Source: Thauera sp. 2A1 (GTDB lineage: Bacteria; Pseudomonadota; Gammaproteobacteria; Burkholderiales; Rhodocyclaceae). From it: a stretch of DNA of 64,000 nt. The stretch spans positions 124,001 through 188,000 of the forward strand of contig NZ_SSXV01000001.1 in the NCBI RefSeq assembly GCF_009469595.2, given 5' to 3'. The notes beneath the pieces are model-generated. The model saw nothing but the letters and a program-made list of their open reading frames with translations, had not been told where the DNA came from and ran no database searches. Both the position numbers and the translations under genes were made by a program. Within the stretch, counting starts at the first letter, position 1; the number at the start of each line of letters is the position of its first letter. Below are positions 17,540-25,755 of the stretch, piece by piece.

Positions 17540-18631
17540 TCAAGAGATCCTTAGTTCATCCCGAATAACCTCGAGCCACGCGTGTCCCCACTTCTGATCC
17601 GGTTCGACATAATTGCCCTCCGCCCATTCATTCCACGCCTTGAGAAATACTATTCGCTCTTCGTTGGGTCGATTCTCCACGCGAAGGATTGCCTCGTGTA
17701 GTACGCCCCGGAAAAGCTCAGGCGTGGCGTTGTGAAAGACGATTCCTCGCATTGCCGATCTGGGCGTGTTATCCCAATTCGGCAGGACCAGCGGGTAGTC
17801 AGCCCAGTCGACCTTGTTGCTACGCAGAAGAATGGGAACGATCTCCTCGTAGTCCCAAATGGTCAGTTCGTGCTTGTTCCCTTCCAGTAGCAGTTTCAGC
17901 TTCGTGGAAAGATAACGGCGTGGAATCCGGCCATCACGACGCGGAAGAGCTTGCATGGTGCTGGCATCGAGACCACGTGCACGGGGATCCCACGACTCGT
18001 CACGATTGGAAACCCCAATGAGGTGCAGGCCGGGAAGGCCGGCTTCCTGTGCGCGCTTCCGCCAGAATTCGACAACCCGCTGGATGTCCGGGATGTCGTC
18101 CGGGCGATAGATGACGAAAATGGGCTTCCCATCGAGCTTCAGATAGCGCTTGTCCGTGAAGGCTTGCAGTAGCCAATCGAAGTGCGCAGCATGATCATCC
18201 CATCCGGGGTAGGTCTGCTCGATGAGCATCTCGTTGGTGCCCTGCCACGCGGTGTTCCAGCTATGGTTTGCCCAACAAAGACAAAACGGGAAATCGGGCT
18301 CGCCGGAATGGAGAATCTCGTTGAATGGGCGTTCGAGAATTCGGCGTCCGCCAAACCAATAGTGATAATAGCAGAACCCTTCAATTCCGTACTGCCGAGC
18401 AAGATCAGCCTGTGCCTGTCTTGCTTCGGGAAGCCGAAGGTCGTAGAAGCCCAAATCGGCGGGAATGTGAGGCTGATAATGGCCCGGGAAAAGAGGCGTC
18501 GCCTTTGCGACGTTCGTCCATTCCGTGAAGCCCTTCCCCCACCACTGATCGTTCTCAGGGGTTGGGTGAAACTGAGGTAAGTGGAAGGCGATGATCCGCG
18601 CCCTTTTCTTTTCGGAGGTGTCAGGTTCCAT
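17540..18631 (-). CDS. WbsX-like glycosyltransferase
   Basis: A 363-residue protein starting MEPDTSEKKRARIIAFHLPQ and continuing with NDQWWGKGFTEWTNVAKA, YGIEGFCYYHYWFGG and CLCWANHSWNTAW, the diagnostic blocks of the WbsX-like family found in O-antigen and exopolysaccharide clusters. Members are presumed glycosyltransferases. Base composition is visibly lower in G+C here and in the flippase gene that precedes it than in neighbouring GT genes, which suggests a separately acquired segment. It follows the flippase by 54 bp. Confidence 0.8.
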   Translation of the reverse strand: MEPDTSEKKRARIIAFHLPQFHPTPENDQWWGKGFTEWTNVAKATPLFPGHYQPHIPADLGFYDLRLPEARQAQADLARQYGIEGFCYYHYWFGGRRILERPFNEILHSGEPDFPFCLCWANHSWNTAWQGTNEMLIEQTYPGWDDHAAHFDWLLQAFTDKRYLKLDGKPIFVIYRPDDIPDIQRVVEFWRKRAQEAGLPGLHLIGVSNRDESWDPRARGLDASTMQALPRRDGRIPRRYLSTKLKLLLEGNKHELTIWDYEEIVPILLRSNKVDWADYPLVLPNWDNTPRSAMRGIVFHNATPELFRGVLHEAILRVENRPNEERIVFLKAWNEWAEGNYVEPDQKWGHAWLEVIRDELRIS

Positions 18632-18685
18632 TTTGTGAGCCGTAAAGCGTGGGGAAGAGAGCGAAAAACCGGCAAGACGATGCAG

Positions 18686-20164
18686 TCATGATTGGCTTGA
18701 CGTTGCGCGCCTTCTCGCAAAGAAGCGCCGGATACGCTCCGCTTCCGCTTGGGTAGCGGGAAACGGAAGGTAAAAGAAACACAGCAGATATGCGGCCGCT
18801 CCAGCAGAGCTCATGAGAGCGAGAAATGTTTTTGGCGCATTACTCTTGATCTCCGCAGGCAGCAGGAGTTCCAATATGGATAGAGTTAGAACGAGTGCCG
18901 AATTGAAAGTCAATGGGGGGGCTATTGCGTAGAGTAGATCACGCACGCGATTCGAAAAAGCCTTCTGCGCAATCAGATAGATATGAAGCGTAGAGTAGAT
19001 TTGGCTGATGATGATGGCGATCGAAATTCCGACTAGACCCCAATGGAGCCCGATAACGCAGCCGGAAGCAACAATTATCCATGTGATGGTGTGAACAACT
19101 GCCTCTCGCCCCAGTCGATTTGTGGCGGCAAGGACGGCGCCCGCCGGGTGGCCAATGCAGTAGAGCAGTCCCAGTGGCGCAAGGAGTTGGAGGACGATGG
19201 CGGATTCTCGCCAGTGCTCGCCGAAAACGGCAACGATAAATGGTTCTGCAAGCCACGATAGCCCAATATACAGCGGTGCCGTATAAAGCATCAATAGCGT
19301 GATCATCTTGTAGAACAGATATTTTATTTTTTCTGGATTGTCTTGCTCTGCTGCCATTGTGCGGAAGACGGGCTGAAAGATAGGTCCGCTTATTGCAGTG
19401 AATGGCAACTCGGCGAGGCTGCTGCCTTTGTTAAAAAGACCAACCATACTTGCGTCGCCCAATTTTGCAATGATCAGGTTGCTGCTTTGTTTTCGAAAAT
19501 AGACGACGAAATCCTTTACTACCAGCTTGATTCCGTAGCTGCTGTGCGTGCGTGTGATCTCTCGATCGAGTCGGAATCGCACGCGGATGGGTGTGAGATG
19601 AGCGATCATCAGATAGTTTGAAACGCTGCCAATGAGTCCGCCAACCACGAGGCTCCATACGCCAAGACCGTTTGCCGCCATTCCGATGCTGGCTATTCCG
19701 CTAATGGCGCCAGCCAGGAAGGTCTGGATGGAGAGGTCCTTGAATCGCATCTCCCTGGTTAGCCAGTTGGTGTGGATCCCCATGAATGGTCGAAGAATAA
19801 ATCCCCAAGCGGAAACGCGTAGGAGCTCTTTATAAAGAGGCTCGCTAAACCAGATGGAAAATGCCGGTGCAATGAGGTAGAGGACTGCGAAAATGGTGAG
19901 GCACAGCAGGAACTGCAGTGTGAAAATTACTTGGAAATCAAGCTCAGACGCGTCCTTCGCCCGAACGAGAGCTTGTCCCATTCCGCCTGACGCGAGCATG
20001 CCAAGGACGCCGGTGAAAATCTGAATGGTTACAAGCATTCCGAAATCTGCCGGGACAAGAAGGCGGGCCAGTGCGATGCCAATCGCAAACTGCAGGACTT
20101 GACTGAAGACGTTGCTGCCGATAAGCCATTTTGAGCTTTCGCGAATATCTTGCGCGAGTTTCAT
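18686..20164 (-). CDS. Wzx-like lipid-linked oligosaccharide flippase
   Basis: A 492-residue protein with about 12-14 membrane segments of the MOP/PST polysaccharide transporter family. It starts MKLAQDIRESSKWLIGSNVF and has PADFGMLVTIQIFTGVLGML typical of the WzxC branch. It would move the completed undecaprenyl-linked repeat unit to the periplasmic face. Polymerase (Wzy) and chain-length genes are not obvious in this window. G+C is lower than in flanking genes, as in the WbsX gene immediately downstream, consistent with joint horizontal acquisition. It follows rfbC by 90 bp. Confidence 0.82.
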   Translation of the reverse strand: MKLAQDIRESSKWLIGSNVFSQVLQFAIGIALARLLVPADFGMLVTIQIFTGVLGMLASGGMGQALVRAKDASELDFQVIFTLQFLLCLTIFAVLYLIAPAFSIWFSEPLYKELLRVSAWGFILRPFMGIHTNWLTREMRFKDLSIQTFLAGAISGIASIGMAANGLGVWSLVVGGLIGSVSNYLMIAHLTPIRVRFRLDREITRTHSSYGIKLVVKDFVVYFRKQSSNLIIAKLGDASMVGLFNKGSSLAELPFTAISGPIFQPVFRTMAAEQDNPEKIKYLFYKMITLLMLYTAPLYIGLSWLAEPFIVAVFGEHWRESAIVLQLLAPLGLLYCIGHPAGAVLAATNRLGREAVVHTITWIIVASGCVIGLHWGLVGISIAIIISQIYSTLHIYLIAQKAFSNRVRDLLYAIAPPLTFNSALVLTLSILELLLPAEIKSNAPKTFLALMSSAGAAAYLLCFFYLPFPATQAEAERIRRFFARRRATSSQS

Positions 20165-20254
20165 CTGTAGACGCTATTTGCGCGTAGGTTGGTGCAGCAT
20201 TGTTGGCGGCGTCAGGCTCGCTAAGGATGCACGAGTTGTGGTCCGGGTAAAGCG

Positions 20255-20788
20255 TCAAGAGGTCGCGCTTTGGAGATTGGGGAGGGATTGATCCTTTTTC
20301 GAAAGGATGGGGGTCTTGCATGGCCAATTGATACCGACATCGGGGTCGTTCCAGACCACGCCGCCTTCGTCTTCCGGGTAGTAGAGCTCGGTGCACTTGT
20401 ATTCGAAATCCGCGATCTCGCTGAGCACGCAGAAGCCGTGCGCGTAGCCGGGCGGGATCCACAACTGGCGGTGGTTGTCGTCGCTGAGTTCGACGCCGAC
20501 ATGGCGGCCGAAAGTGGGCGAGGCGGGATCGATGTCGACCGCCACGTCATACACCGCGCCACGGCTCACACGAACCAGTTTGCCCTGCGGCTTCGTCTTC
20601 TGGAAATGCAGCCCTCGCAGCACGCCGCGTTGCGAGCGGGAGTGGTTGTCCTGCACGAAGGGCAGGGTGATGCCGATCTCGCGGTAGCGCTCGAGCTGGA
20701 AGGTTTCGAGGAAGAAGCCGCGGGCGTCGCCGAAGACCTTGGGTTCGATGATGAGCACGCCGGGCAGGGCGGTTTCGATGACTTTCAT
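20255..20788 (-). CDS. rfbC: dTDP-4-dehydrorhamnose 3,5-epimerase
   Basis: A 177-residue protein beginning MKVIETALPGVLIIEPKVFG and containing FVQDNHSRSQRGVLRGLHFQ (active-site His61), VRVSRGAVYDVAVDIDPASP and WIPPGYAHGFCVLSE, the conserved RmlC cupin core. Length is normal for the family (about 180). It converts dTDP-4-keto-6-deoxyglucose to dTDP-4-keto-rhamnose. In many genomes it directly follows rfbA; here a REP pair, an rfbA 3' fragment and a TA pair separate the two. Confidence 0.95.
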   Translation of the reverse strand: MKVIETALPGVLIIEPKVFGDARGFFLETFQLERYREIGITLPFVQDNHSRSQRGVLRGLHFQKTKPQGKLVRVSRGAVYDVAVDIDPASPTFGRHVGVELSDDNHRQLWIPPGYAHGFCVLSEIADFEYKCTELYYPEDEGGVVWNDPDVGINWPCKTPILSKKDQSLPNLQSATS

Positions 20789-20923
20789 GCGGTGTTCCAG
20801 AGCGTGATGCGAGAATTGTGCCGGCTGGGTGATGACGGCGCGGTGAATTATGGCACTGGTGCGGTGCGCTAGGCGCGGGTTGGTCCGCGGTGTGGAGGGC
20901 TCGTTGCGAAGAGGAGGGGCGGG

Positions 20924-21008
20924 TCGCGGTCAAGCCCGCTCCTACAGAGAAGCGCGTGCGGGATCCGCACGATTGTTGGGGTGCCGTAGGAGCGGGCTTG
21001 ACCGCGAT
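20924..21008. repeat. REP-like inverted pair (family 2)
   Basis: Two copies of a roughly 22-base element, GTAGGAGCGGGCTTGACCGC plus CGAT, face each other: the complement at 20924-20945 and the direct copy at 20986-21008, 40 bp apart. Each starts with GTAG followed by an imperfect palindrome. The same element recurs near 36.8, 42.5 and 61.1 kb. It fits a bacterial interspersed mosaic element and is intergenic. Confidence 0.8.
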
Positions 21009-21040
21009 ATCAATCGTGGGGCGTGGACGGGAGACCCGAG

Positions 21041-21235
21041 CTATCTCGCCGATGCCTGGGTGAGCACGCGCTGCAGATACTTGCCGTAGCCCGTCTTGCT
21101 GACCGCTTCGGCTTCGCGCGCGAGCTCGTCGGCCGACAGCCAGCCGTTGCGGTAGGCGATTTCTTCCAGGCAGGCGACTTTCAGGCCCTGACGTGCTTCG
21201 ATGGTCTGCACGAAGTGGCTGGCTTCCATCAGCGA
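21041..21235 (-). pseudogene. rfbA 3' end fragment (duplicate)
   Basis: These 195 bases align without gaps to 22066-22260, the last 195 bases of intact rfbA, with about 13 mismatches, mostly in the last few codons. The frame encodes the final 64 codons of the thymidylyltransferase, from just before [18 protein letters not shown] to the stop. It has no nucleotide-binding domain, so it cannot be a functional enzyme. The duplication ends exactly where the PIN-toxin stop codon begins (21236). With the intact copy it brackets the Phd/PIN pair as a long direct repeat. Confidence 0.92.
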
Positions 21236-21646
21236 CTACTGCGCTTGCGACAGCCAGTTCTCGACCACCAAGCCCGGCACGCGGGCGAACTCCTTCACGT
21301 TGTCGGTCACCAACACAGCATCGAGTGCAAGCGCCTGCGCGGCGATCCAGAGGTCGTTCGCCCCGATCGGCGTGCCTTCGCGCTCGAGCGCAGCGCGGAT
21401 GCGTGCATAGCTCGAGCTGGTCGCCGCATCGAGTGCAGGCACCGCCAAGCCGGCCACCACGGCACCCAGCCGCGCGCGATTGCGCTCGACCTGCGCGCAT
21501 TTCTCCACCCCGGTTTCAAGTTCGCCGAGGACGATCGGCGAGACCAGGATCGAAGCTGCCGGCAAGGACTCGAGTCGAGCGCGCACTGCGGGATGGGCCT
21601 TGAGTGCGGCGATGAAGATATTGGTATCGAGCAGGTAGCGGGTCAT
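21236..21646 (-). CDS. PIN-domain toxin (VapC/FitB type)
   Basis: A 136-residue PIN ribonuclease: RYLLDTNIFIAALK carries the first catalytic Asp (Asp7), ELETGVEKCA the Glu, and GANDLWIAAQAL then VTDNVKEFARVPGLVVENW the later acidic residues. Such toxins cleave RNA and are neutralised by a co-transcribed antitoxin. The antitoxin gene lies six bases upstream on the same strand. The stop codon abuts the duplicated rfbA 3' end, which marks one boundary of the inserted module. Confidence 0.9.
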   Translation of the reverse strand: MTRYLLDTNIFIAALKAHPAVRARLESLPAASILVSPIVLGELETGVEKCAQVERNRARLGAVVAGLAVPALDAATSSSYARIRAALEREGTPIGANDLWIAAQALALDAVLVTDNVKEFARVPGLVVENWLSQAQ

Positions 21647-21652
21647 ACGTGC

Positions 21653-21883
21653 TCAGTCCCAGCCTTGGACTGGTTCGGCCGGCACATCTGCGGGCGCCTC
21701 CAGATCGAGTCCTTCCTCCTGCCAGCAGCTACGAAAAACGTCCGCGGCCGAACGCGGCGTGTCGGGCACCAGACGGGCGATCACCCGCCCGCGTCGGGTA
21801 ATCGCGACCTCCTCGCCGTTTTCCACTGCGGCCAGCAGCGCTGAAAACTGGCTCTTCGCTTCGACAACGGCAACGGTACGCAT
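21653..21883 (-). CDS. Phd/YefM-type antitoxin
   Basis: From the ATG at 21883 the protein has 76 residues and begins MRTVAVVEAKSQFSALLAAVENGEEVAITRRGRVIARL, the typical Phd/YefM DNA-binding fold, ending in a short acidic tail (DLEAPADVPAEPVQGWD) that would bind the toxin. The open frame extends to 21970 but those residues are not family-like. It precedes the PIN toxin by six bases. Members repress their own promoter; the upstream 21884-22065 region should contain it, but no clear palindrome was picked out. Confidence 0.88.
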   Translation of the reverse strand: MRTVAVVEAKSQFSALLAAVENGEEVAITRRGRVIARLVPDTPRSAADVFRSCWQEEGLDLEAPADVPAEPVQGWD

Positions 21884-22065
21884 GATGCCTCTCCAGGTGA
21901 CCATATGGTCAGAGTTTAGCGCCCCATCCCCCTCCTGGCCAGTAGTCTCGGCGTCGCCTCGCCGCTGCACAGGCGTCGAGCGGTGCTCGCCGAAACCCCT
22001 GTTTCGCCCCCCTTGAAGGGGGAGGAGCAGAAAACCTCCCCAGCTTCATCATTTGGATTGTTGGG

Positions 22066-22260
22066 CTATCTTGCCGATCCGTGCTGCAGCACGCGCTGCA
22101 GATATTTGCCGTAGCCCGTCTTGCTGAGCGCTTCGGCTTCGCGCGCGAGCTCGTCGGCCGACAGCCAGCCGTTGCGGTAGGCGATCTCTTCCAGGCAGGC
22201 GACTTTCAAGCCCTGGCGCGCTTCGATGGTCTGCACGAAGTGGCTGGCTTCCATCAGCGA
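22066..22260. repeat. 195-bp direct repeat, copy 2 (3' end of intact rfbA)
   Basis: Partner of 21041-21235 at a constant offset of 1025 bases, no indels and about 13 substitutions. Divergence is concentrated in the last codons before the rfbA stop. The two copies flank the Phd/PIN toxin-antitoxin pair. Confidence 0.9.
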
Positions 22261-22944
22261 GTCGTGGGTGCCGGTGTCGAGCCAGGCGAAGCCGCGGCCG
22301 AGCAGGCTGACGTGGAGGTCGCCGCGCTGCAGGTAGGCGTTGTTGACGTCGGTGATCTCGAGTTCGCCGCGCGGCGAGGGCTTGACCTGTTTCGCGATCT
22401 GCACGACGTCGTTGTCGTAGAAGTAGAGGCCGGTGACGGCGTAGTTCGACTTGGGCTGCCTGGGCTTTTCCTCGATGGAGAGCGCCTTGCCGGCGGCGTC
22501 GAACTCGACCACGCCGAAGCGCTCGGGGTCGTTGACGTGATAGCCGAAGACGGTGGCGCCCGCCTTGCGCGCGACGGCCTCGTGCAGCATGGCGGTGAAG
22601 CCGTAGCCGTAGAAGATGTTGTCGCCGAGGATGAGGCAGACGTTGTCGTTGCCGATGAACTCTTCGCCGATGAGGAAGGCCTGCGCCAGGCCATCGGGCG
22701 AGGGCTGCTCGGCGTAGCTGAGCGCGATGCCGAAGTCGCTGCCGTCGCCGAGCAGCTTGCGGAAGTTGGGCAGGTCGTCGGGGGTGGAGATGACGAGGAT
22801 GTCCCGGATGCCGGCGAGCATGAGCACCGACAGCGGGTAGTAGATCATCGGCTTGTCGTAGATGGGCAGCAGTTGCTTGGAAACGCCCCGGGTGATCGGG
22901 TGCAGCCGCGTGCCGGACCCGCCGGCGAGGATGATGCCTTTCAT
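22066..22944 (-). CDS. rfbA: Glucose-1-phosphate thymidylyltransferase
   Basis: Translated from the ATG at 22944 the protein has 292 residues and starts [20 protein letters not shown], the nucleotidyltransferase signature; the nine upstream residues of the longer frame are not family-like. [32 protein letters not shown] and [19 protein letters not shown] are RmlA hallmarks. It makes dTDP-glucose, the first committed step to dTDP-rhamnose and related sugars. Its 3' end is duplicated 1025 bases downstream, with a TA pair between. On the upstream side lies a REP array, not rfbD as is common. Confidence 0.95.
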   Translation of the reverse strand: MKGIILAGGSGTRLHPITRGVSKQLLPIYDKPMIYYPLSVLMLAGIRDILVISTPDDLPNFRKLLGDGSDFGIALSYAEQPSPDGLAQAFLIGEEFIGNDNVCLILGDNIFYGYGFTAMLHEAVARKAGATVFGYHVNDPERFGVVEFDAAGKALSIEEKPRQPKSNYAVTGLYFYDNDVVQIAKQVKPSPRGELEITDVNNAYLQRGDLHVSLLGRGFAWLDTGTHDSLMEASHFVQTIEARQGLKVACLEEIAYRNGWLSADELAREAEALSKTGYGKYLQRVLQHGSAR

Positions 22945-23033
22945 TGCTTGCTCCGGATGATGACGCGCCATTTTCGCCTTCGCGTGGTGACGCGGCCGTG
23001 AATTATGGCACCGGCAGCGGGCGCGGTAGCGCC

Positions 23034-23489
23034 GTAGGGTCGGCTTCAGCCGACCGCGGTGCCGGGGCTATGGGGCCGTTGGCGGGCTGAAGCCCGCCCT
23101 ACGGGGTGGGTGGGGCAATTGTGGGGTCGGCTTCAGCCGACCGCGGTGCCGGGGCTATGGGGCCGTTGGCGGGCTGAAGCCCGCCCTACGGGGTGGGTGG
23201 GGCAATCGTGGGGTCGGCTTCAGCCGACCGCGGTGCCGGGGCTACAGGGCTGTTGGCGGGCTGAAGCCCGCCCTACGGGGTGGGTGGGGCAATCGTGGGG
23301 TCGGCTTCAGCCGACCGCGGTGCCGGGGCTATGGGGCGATGGCGGGCTGAAGCCCGCCCTACGGGTTGGGTGGGGCGATTGTGGGGTCGGCTTCAGCCGA
23401 CCGCGGTGCCTGGGCTATAGGGCCTTTGGCGGGCTGAAGCCCGCCCTACGGGGTGGGTGCGGTAATCGTAGGGTCGGCTTCAGCCGACC
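23034..23489. repeat. Alternating REP array, left part (family 1)
   Basis: Six copies of GGTCGGCTTCAGCCGACC (R, starts 23038, 23125, 23212, 23299, 23385, 23472) alternate with five copies of GGCGGGCTGAAGCCCGCC (L, starts 23081, 23168, 23255, 23341, 23428). R and L are the same palindrome type in opposite orientation: R is preceded by GTAG or GTGG, L is followed by CTAC. The period is 87 bases (86 once) and spacers are nearly identical. No coding capacity is claimed although one frame is open across it. Confidence 0.95.
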
Positions 23490-23515
23490 GGAGTAGTGTT
23501 TCGGAACCCGAGGGG

Positions 23516-23962
23516 TCACAGCCATACCGAATCCCAATGGGCATACAGGCCGATGCATGGGGCGAGGCCGGCGCGCAGTGGATTCGCGACGATGTAGCGG
23601 GCGGCAGCAAGCAGGTCTTCGTCGTCGCGCAGTGCATGGTCGTAATAGGCTCGCTGCCAGACGGCTGTATTTGCGTTTCGCATCAGGTTGATCGCGCGCG
23701 CCGAGCCACCCTTCATCGAGCGGAGTGCCTCCGAGAGCGTCCCTTTGCGCAGGACGAGAAGCCAATGGAGATGATCGGGCATCAACACCCAGGCGAGTGT
23801 CTCGGTCAATCCGAGCCCGTCTACGCGCCGAAGATGATGTATCGCCTGACGGGCAAGGCTGAAATCTGTGAAGAGCGGGGTGCGATCAGCGGTGGCGACC
23901 GTGACATGGTAGGCACGACCGATCTCCGAACGCCGGCCTGCGCGAAGAGCATCGTAGGTCAT
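23516..23962 (-). CDS. REP-associated tyrosine transposase (RAYT, Y1_Tnp family)
   Basis: A 148-residue protein with the compact RAYT layout: GRAYHVTVATADRTPLF at the start, LMPDHLHWLLVL (residues about 59-70) providing the HUH metal motif His-Leu-His, and WQRAYYDHALRDDEDLLAAARYIVANPLRAGL with the catalytic Tyr region and the conserved 'YIVANPLRAGL' block. RAYTs are single-copy relatives of IS200/IS605 transposases that act on REP hairpins carrying a 5' GTAG. This gene sits between an R and an L element of an otherwise strictly alternating REP array, so the array is its likely substrate. The frame appears intact. Confidence 0.92.
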   Translation of the reverse strand: MTYDALRAGRRSEIGRAYHVTVATADRTPLFTDFSLARQAIHHLRRVDGLGLTETLAWVLMPDHLHWLLVLRKGTLSEALRSMKGGSARAINLMRNANTAVWQRAYYDHALRDDEDLLAAARYIVANPLRAGLAPCIGLYAHWDSVWL

Positions 23963-23997
23963 GCGGATTCCTGGGTATTCGACTGGGTCGGGGGCTT

Positions 23998-24233
23998 GGC
24001 GGGCTGAAGCCAGCCCTACGGGGTGGATGGGGCGATTGTGGGGTCGGCTTCAGCCGACCGCGGTGTCGGGGTTACAGGGCCTTTGGCGGGCTGAAGCCCG
24101 CCCTACGGGGTGGGTGGGGCGATCGTAGGGTCGGCTTCAGCCGACCGCGGTGTCGGGGTTACAGGGCCTTTGGCGGGCTGAAGCCCGCCCTACGGGGTGG
24201 GTGGGGCAATCGTAGGGTCGGCTTCAGCCGACC
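23998..24233. repeat. Alternating REP array, right part (family 1)
   Basis: Continues the alternation after the RAYT gene: L at 23998 (one mismatch), 24085 and 24172; R at 24042, 24129 and 24216, again with 87-base period. The first L after the gene is the partner expected for the last R before it. R at 24129 and 24216 has GTAG, R at 24042 has GTGG. Confidence 0.95.
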
Positions 24234-24270
24234 ATCGCGAGAGGGTAGGGCGATCTGATATGGGATCGGA

Positions 24271-24675
24271 TCAGTCTTCCAGATCCTCGAACGCCTCGCG
24301 CGCGGTGATCGGCATGTCGACGCTCTCGAGTTGCAGCGCAGGGCCGTCGGGCTCGGTGTCGAACATCAGCCAGTGGTCGGCTTCGCGGCGGTAGAGCTCG
24401 AGACGGCGGTGTTCAATGTCGACGAGCAGGTATTCGCTGAGGTCGGCGAGCTTGCGGTAGGCGGCGAACTTGGCGCCCCGGTCATAGGCGGCGGTGGAGT
24501 CGGACAGCACTTCGACAATCAGTTTCGGGCGCTCGATGGCGAGGTCCGCATGCCGGTCGCGTTCGTCACAGGTGACCATCACGTCGGGGTAGAAGAAGGC
24601 ATCGGCCGCGCCGACGAAGAGCTTCATGTCGGAGATGAAGGTTTGGCAGCGGCTGCCTTTGAGGTGGGCCCGCGA
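24271..24675 (-). pseudogene. Uma2-family endonuclease, 5'-truncated
   Basis: A stretch of 118 residues follows the Met at 24627 (MKLFVGAADAFFYPDVMVTC), and the family-like sequence continues upstream without a start codon as SRAHLKGSRCQTFISD up to about 24675, where it meets the 3' end of the next gene (stop 24678-24680). Uma2 (DUF820) proteins are about 180-190 residues; the N-terminal 60-70 residues are missing. The core PKLIVEVLSDSTAAYDRGAKFAAYRKL and EYLLVDIEHRRLELYRR are intact. Either the gene is dead or a shortened protein is made from Met 24627. The break point coincides with the neighbouring gene's end, pointing to a deletion or insertion junction. Confidence 0.75.
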
Positions 24676-24677
24676 GG

Positions 24678-25280
24678 TTATTCCCCTCTGGTGCCGCTGG
24701 CACGATCGGTTTCGGTTTCGGCTTCGCGCGCGATCGCGATGGCATCGCGAAGGTTCAGGCGCAACATTGCCTCGCCTCCGACGTAACCGTCTAGAGCATG
24801 TGTTGCCCGCTGCTCGATCTCGTCGGCGGTGGTCAGGCCAACGCGCACCAGGCTGCGGATGTCGTCGCGATCGTTTTCGGCCAGGCGGGCAATCTTGCTG
24901 ACGGCCAGGTCGACGGGCGAAAGCACGAAGAGGCGAATGTGTTCCAGGCCAAGATCCAGTTCGATAGCGTCGTCCTGATAGTCCTCATGCATGAGGGCGA
25001 AGGTCGGGTTGTAATTCGTGTCGAAATAGACGACTTGGGGGGTGCCGTCCTCGAGCGTCACTTCAACCATAAGGTCGTTGGGAATGAGGATGCGGGCGCC
25101 GAATTCTGCGTCGACATCGGTGGTGACTCTGGCTGCGGTGTAGAGGTGAACCGCCATGCCGCCAGCGAGATAGACTGCCAGTGGCCGGCTCAGAGCGAGT
25201 CGCTGTTCCAGCCGCTCAAGCAGCTTGCGCAGCGCTGACGCGAGTGCCGTGTGGGTGTGAAAGGTCGGACGCTCGGACAT
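24678..25280 (-). CDS. DUF6036/AbiEii-like nucleotidyltransferase-fold protein
   Basis: A 200-residue protein with AVYLAGGMAVHLYTAARVTTDVDAEFG, in which the GG followed by TxDVDxEF matches the minimal nucleotidyltransferase core of DUF6036/AbiEii-like proteins, and LSPVDLAVSKIARLAENDRDDI, the usual downstream Lys/Asp helix. It may be a NTase toxin of a type IV-like toxin-antitoxin module. The small gene four bases upstream on the same strand is its likely partner. The family label comes from motif reading only. Its stop lies at the junction with the truncated Uma2 gene. Confidence 0.6.
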   Translation of the reverse strand: MSERPTFHTHTALASALRKLLERLEQRLALSRPLAVYLAGGMAVHLYTAARVTTDVDAEFGARILIPNDLMVEVTLEDGTPQVVYFDTNYNPTFALMHEDYQDDAIELDLGLEHIRLFVLSPVDLAVSKIARLAENDRDDIRSLVRVGLTTADEIEQRATHALDGYVGGEAMLRLNLRDAIAIAREAETETDRASGTRGE

Positions 25281-25284
25281 CGGC

Positions 25285-25572
25285 TCACCTGCCTGAAAGT
25301 TCGCGGCTCAGCATGTCGCGCAGCCGGGGTAGGCTTGCAATCCACCCTTTGCGTACCACATCCGCGGCTGCCATCCGATCACCGGGATGCTGCAGGAAAT
25401 AGCTTTCGCTGGCCCGCATAAGTTGGTCAGACTCGGCAGGAAAGCGCGATTGCAGCGTCATTGCCGCCAAGCGAAAGACGTTGGCGTCGCGAATGTCGTG
25501 AGCAGCATCACGGGCGCGTGCGGCGCGCGCGCAATGTTCGATCAGGGATTGTTCGACGTCTCTCGCACTCAT
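25285..25572 (-). CDS. Small protein encoded with the DUF6036-like gene
   Basis: From the ATG at 25572 the protein has 95 residues (MSARDVEQSLIEHCARAARA...). It is predicted mostly helical, with DANVFRLAAMTLQSRFPAESDQLMRASESYFLQHPGDRMAAADVV; no catalytic motif is recognised. The four-base gap to the DUF6036-like gene and the shared orientation suggest an operon, with this protein upstream as expected for an antitoxin or accessory subunit. The frame can be extended to 25614 but the shorter start is more plausible. Function unknown. Confidence 0.6.
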   Translation of the reverse strand: MSARDVEQSLIEHCARAARARDAAHDIRDANVFRLAAMTLQSRFPAESDQLMRASESYFLQHPGDRMAAADVVRKGWIASLPRLRDMLSRELSGR

Positions 25573-25755
25573 GGCGTGATCCTGTGCGACATGCATTCCG
25601 GCCAAGTTTGCCACGATCGCGGCGGCTGCGGCGGTGGGGAGAGAAGCCGTCCGTGCTCAAGTGATCGCGGTCGATTCCGCTCCGACCCGCCACCGCGGTT
25701 CTGTATTGGTGGCGCACGCGCGGATAAGATTTGAAGTGGTATTATCAGTACAACC

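Noticed and set aside
23059-23496. 145-residue frame of repeated [19 protein letters not shown] units
   Set aside because: Translation of the 87-bp REP array; 87 is divisible by three, so any open frame repeats. No start signals or conserved protein family seen.
23034-24233. CRISPR array interpretation of the regular repeats
   Set aside because: Spacers are nearly identical rather than unique, repeats alternate in orientation, and no cas genes are present; REP/BIME with RAYT explains it.
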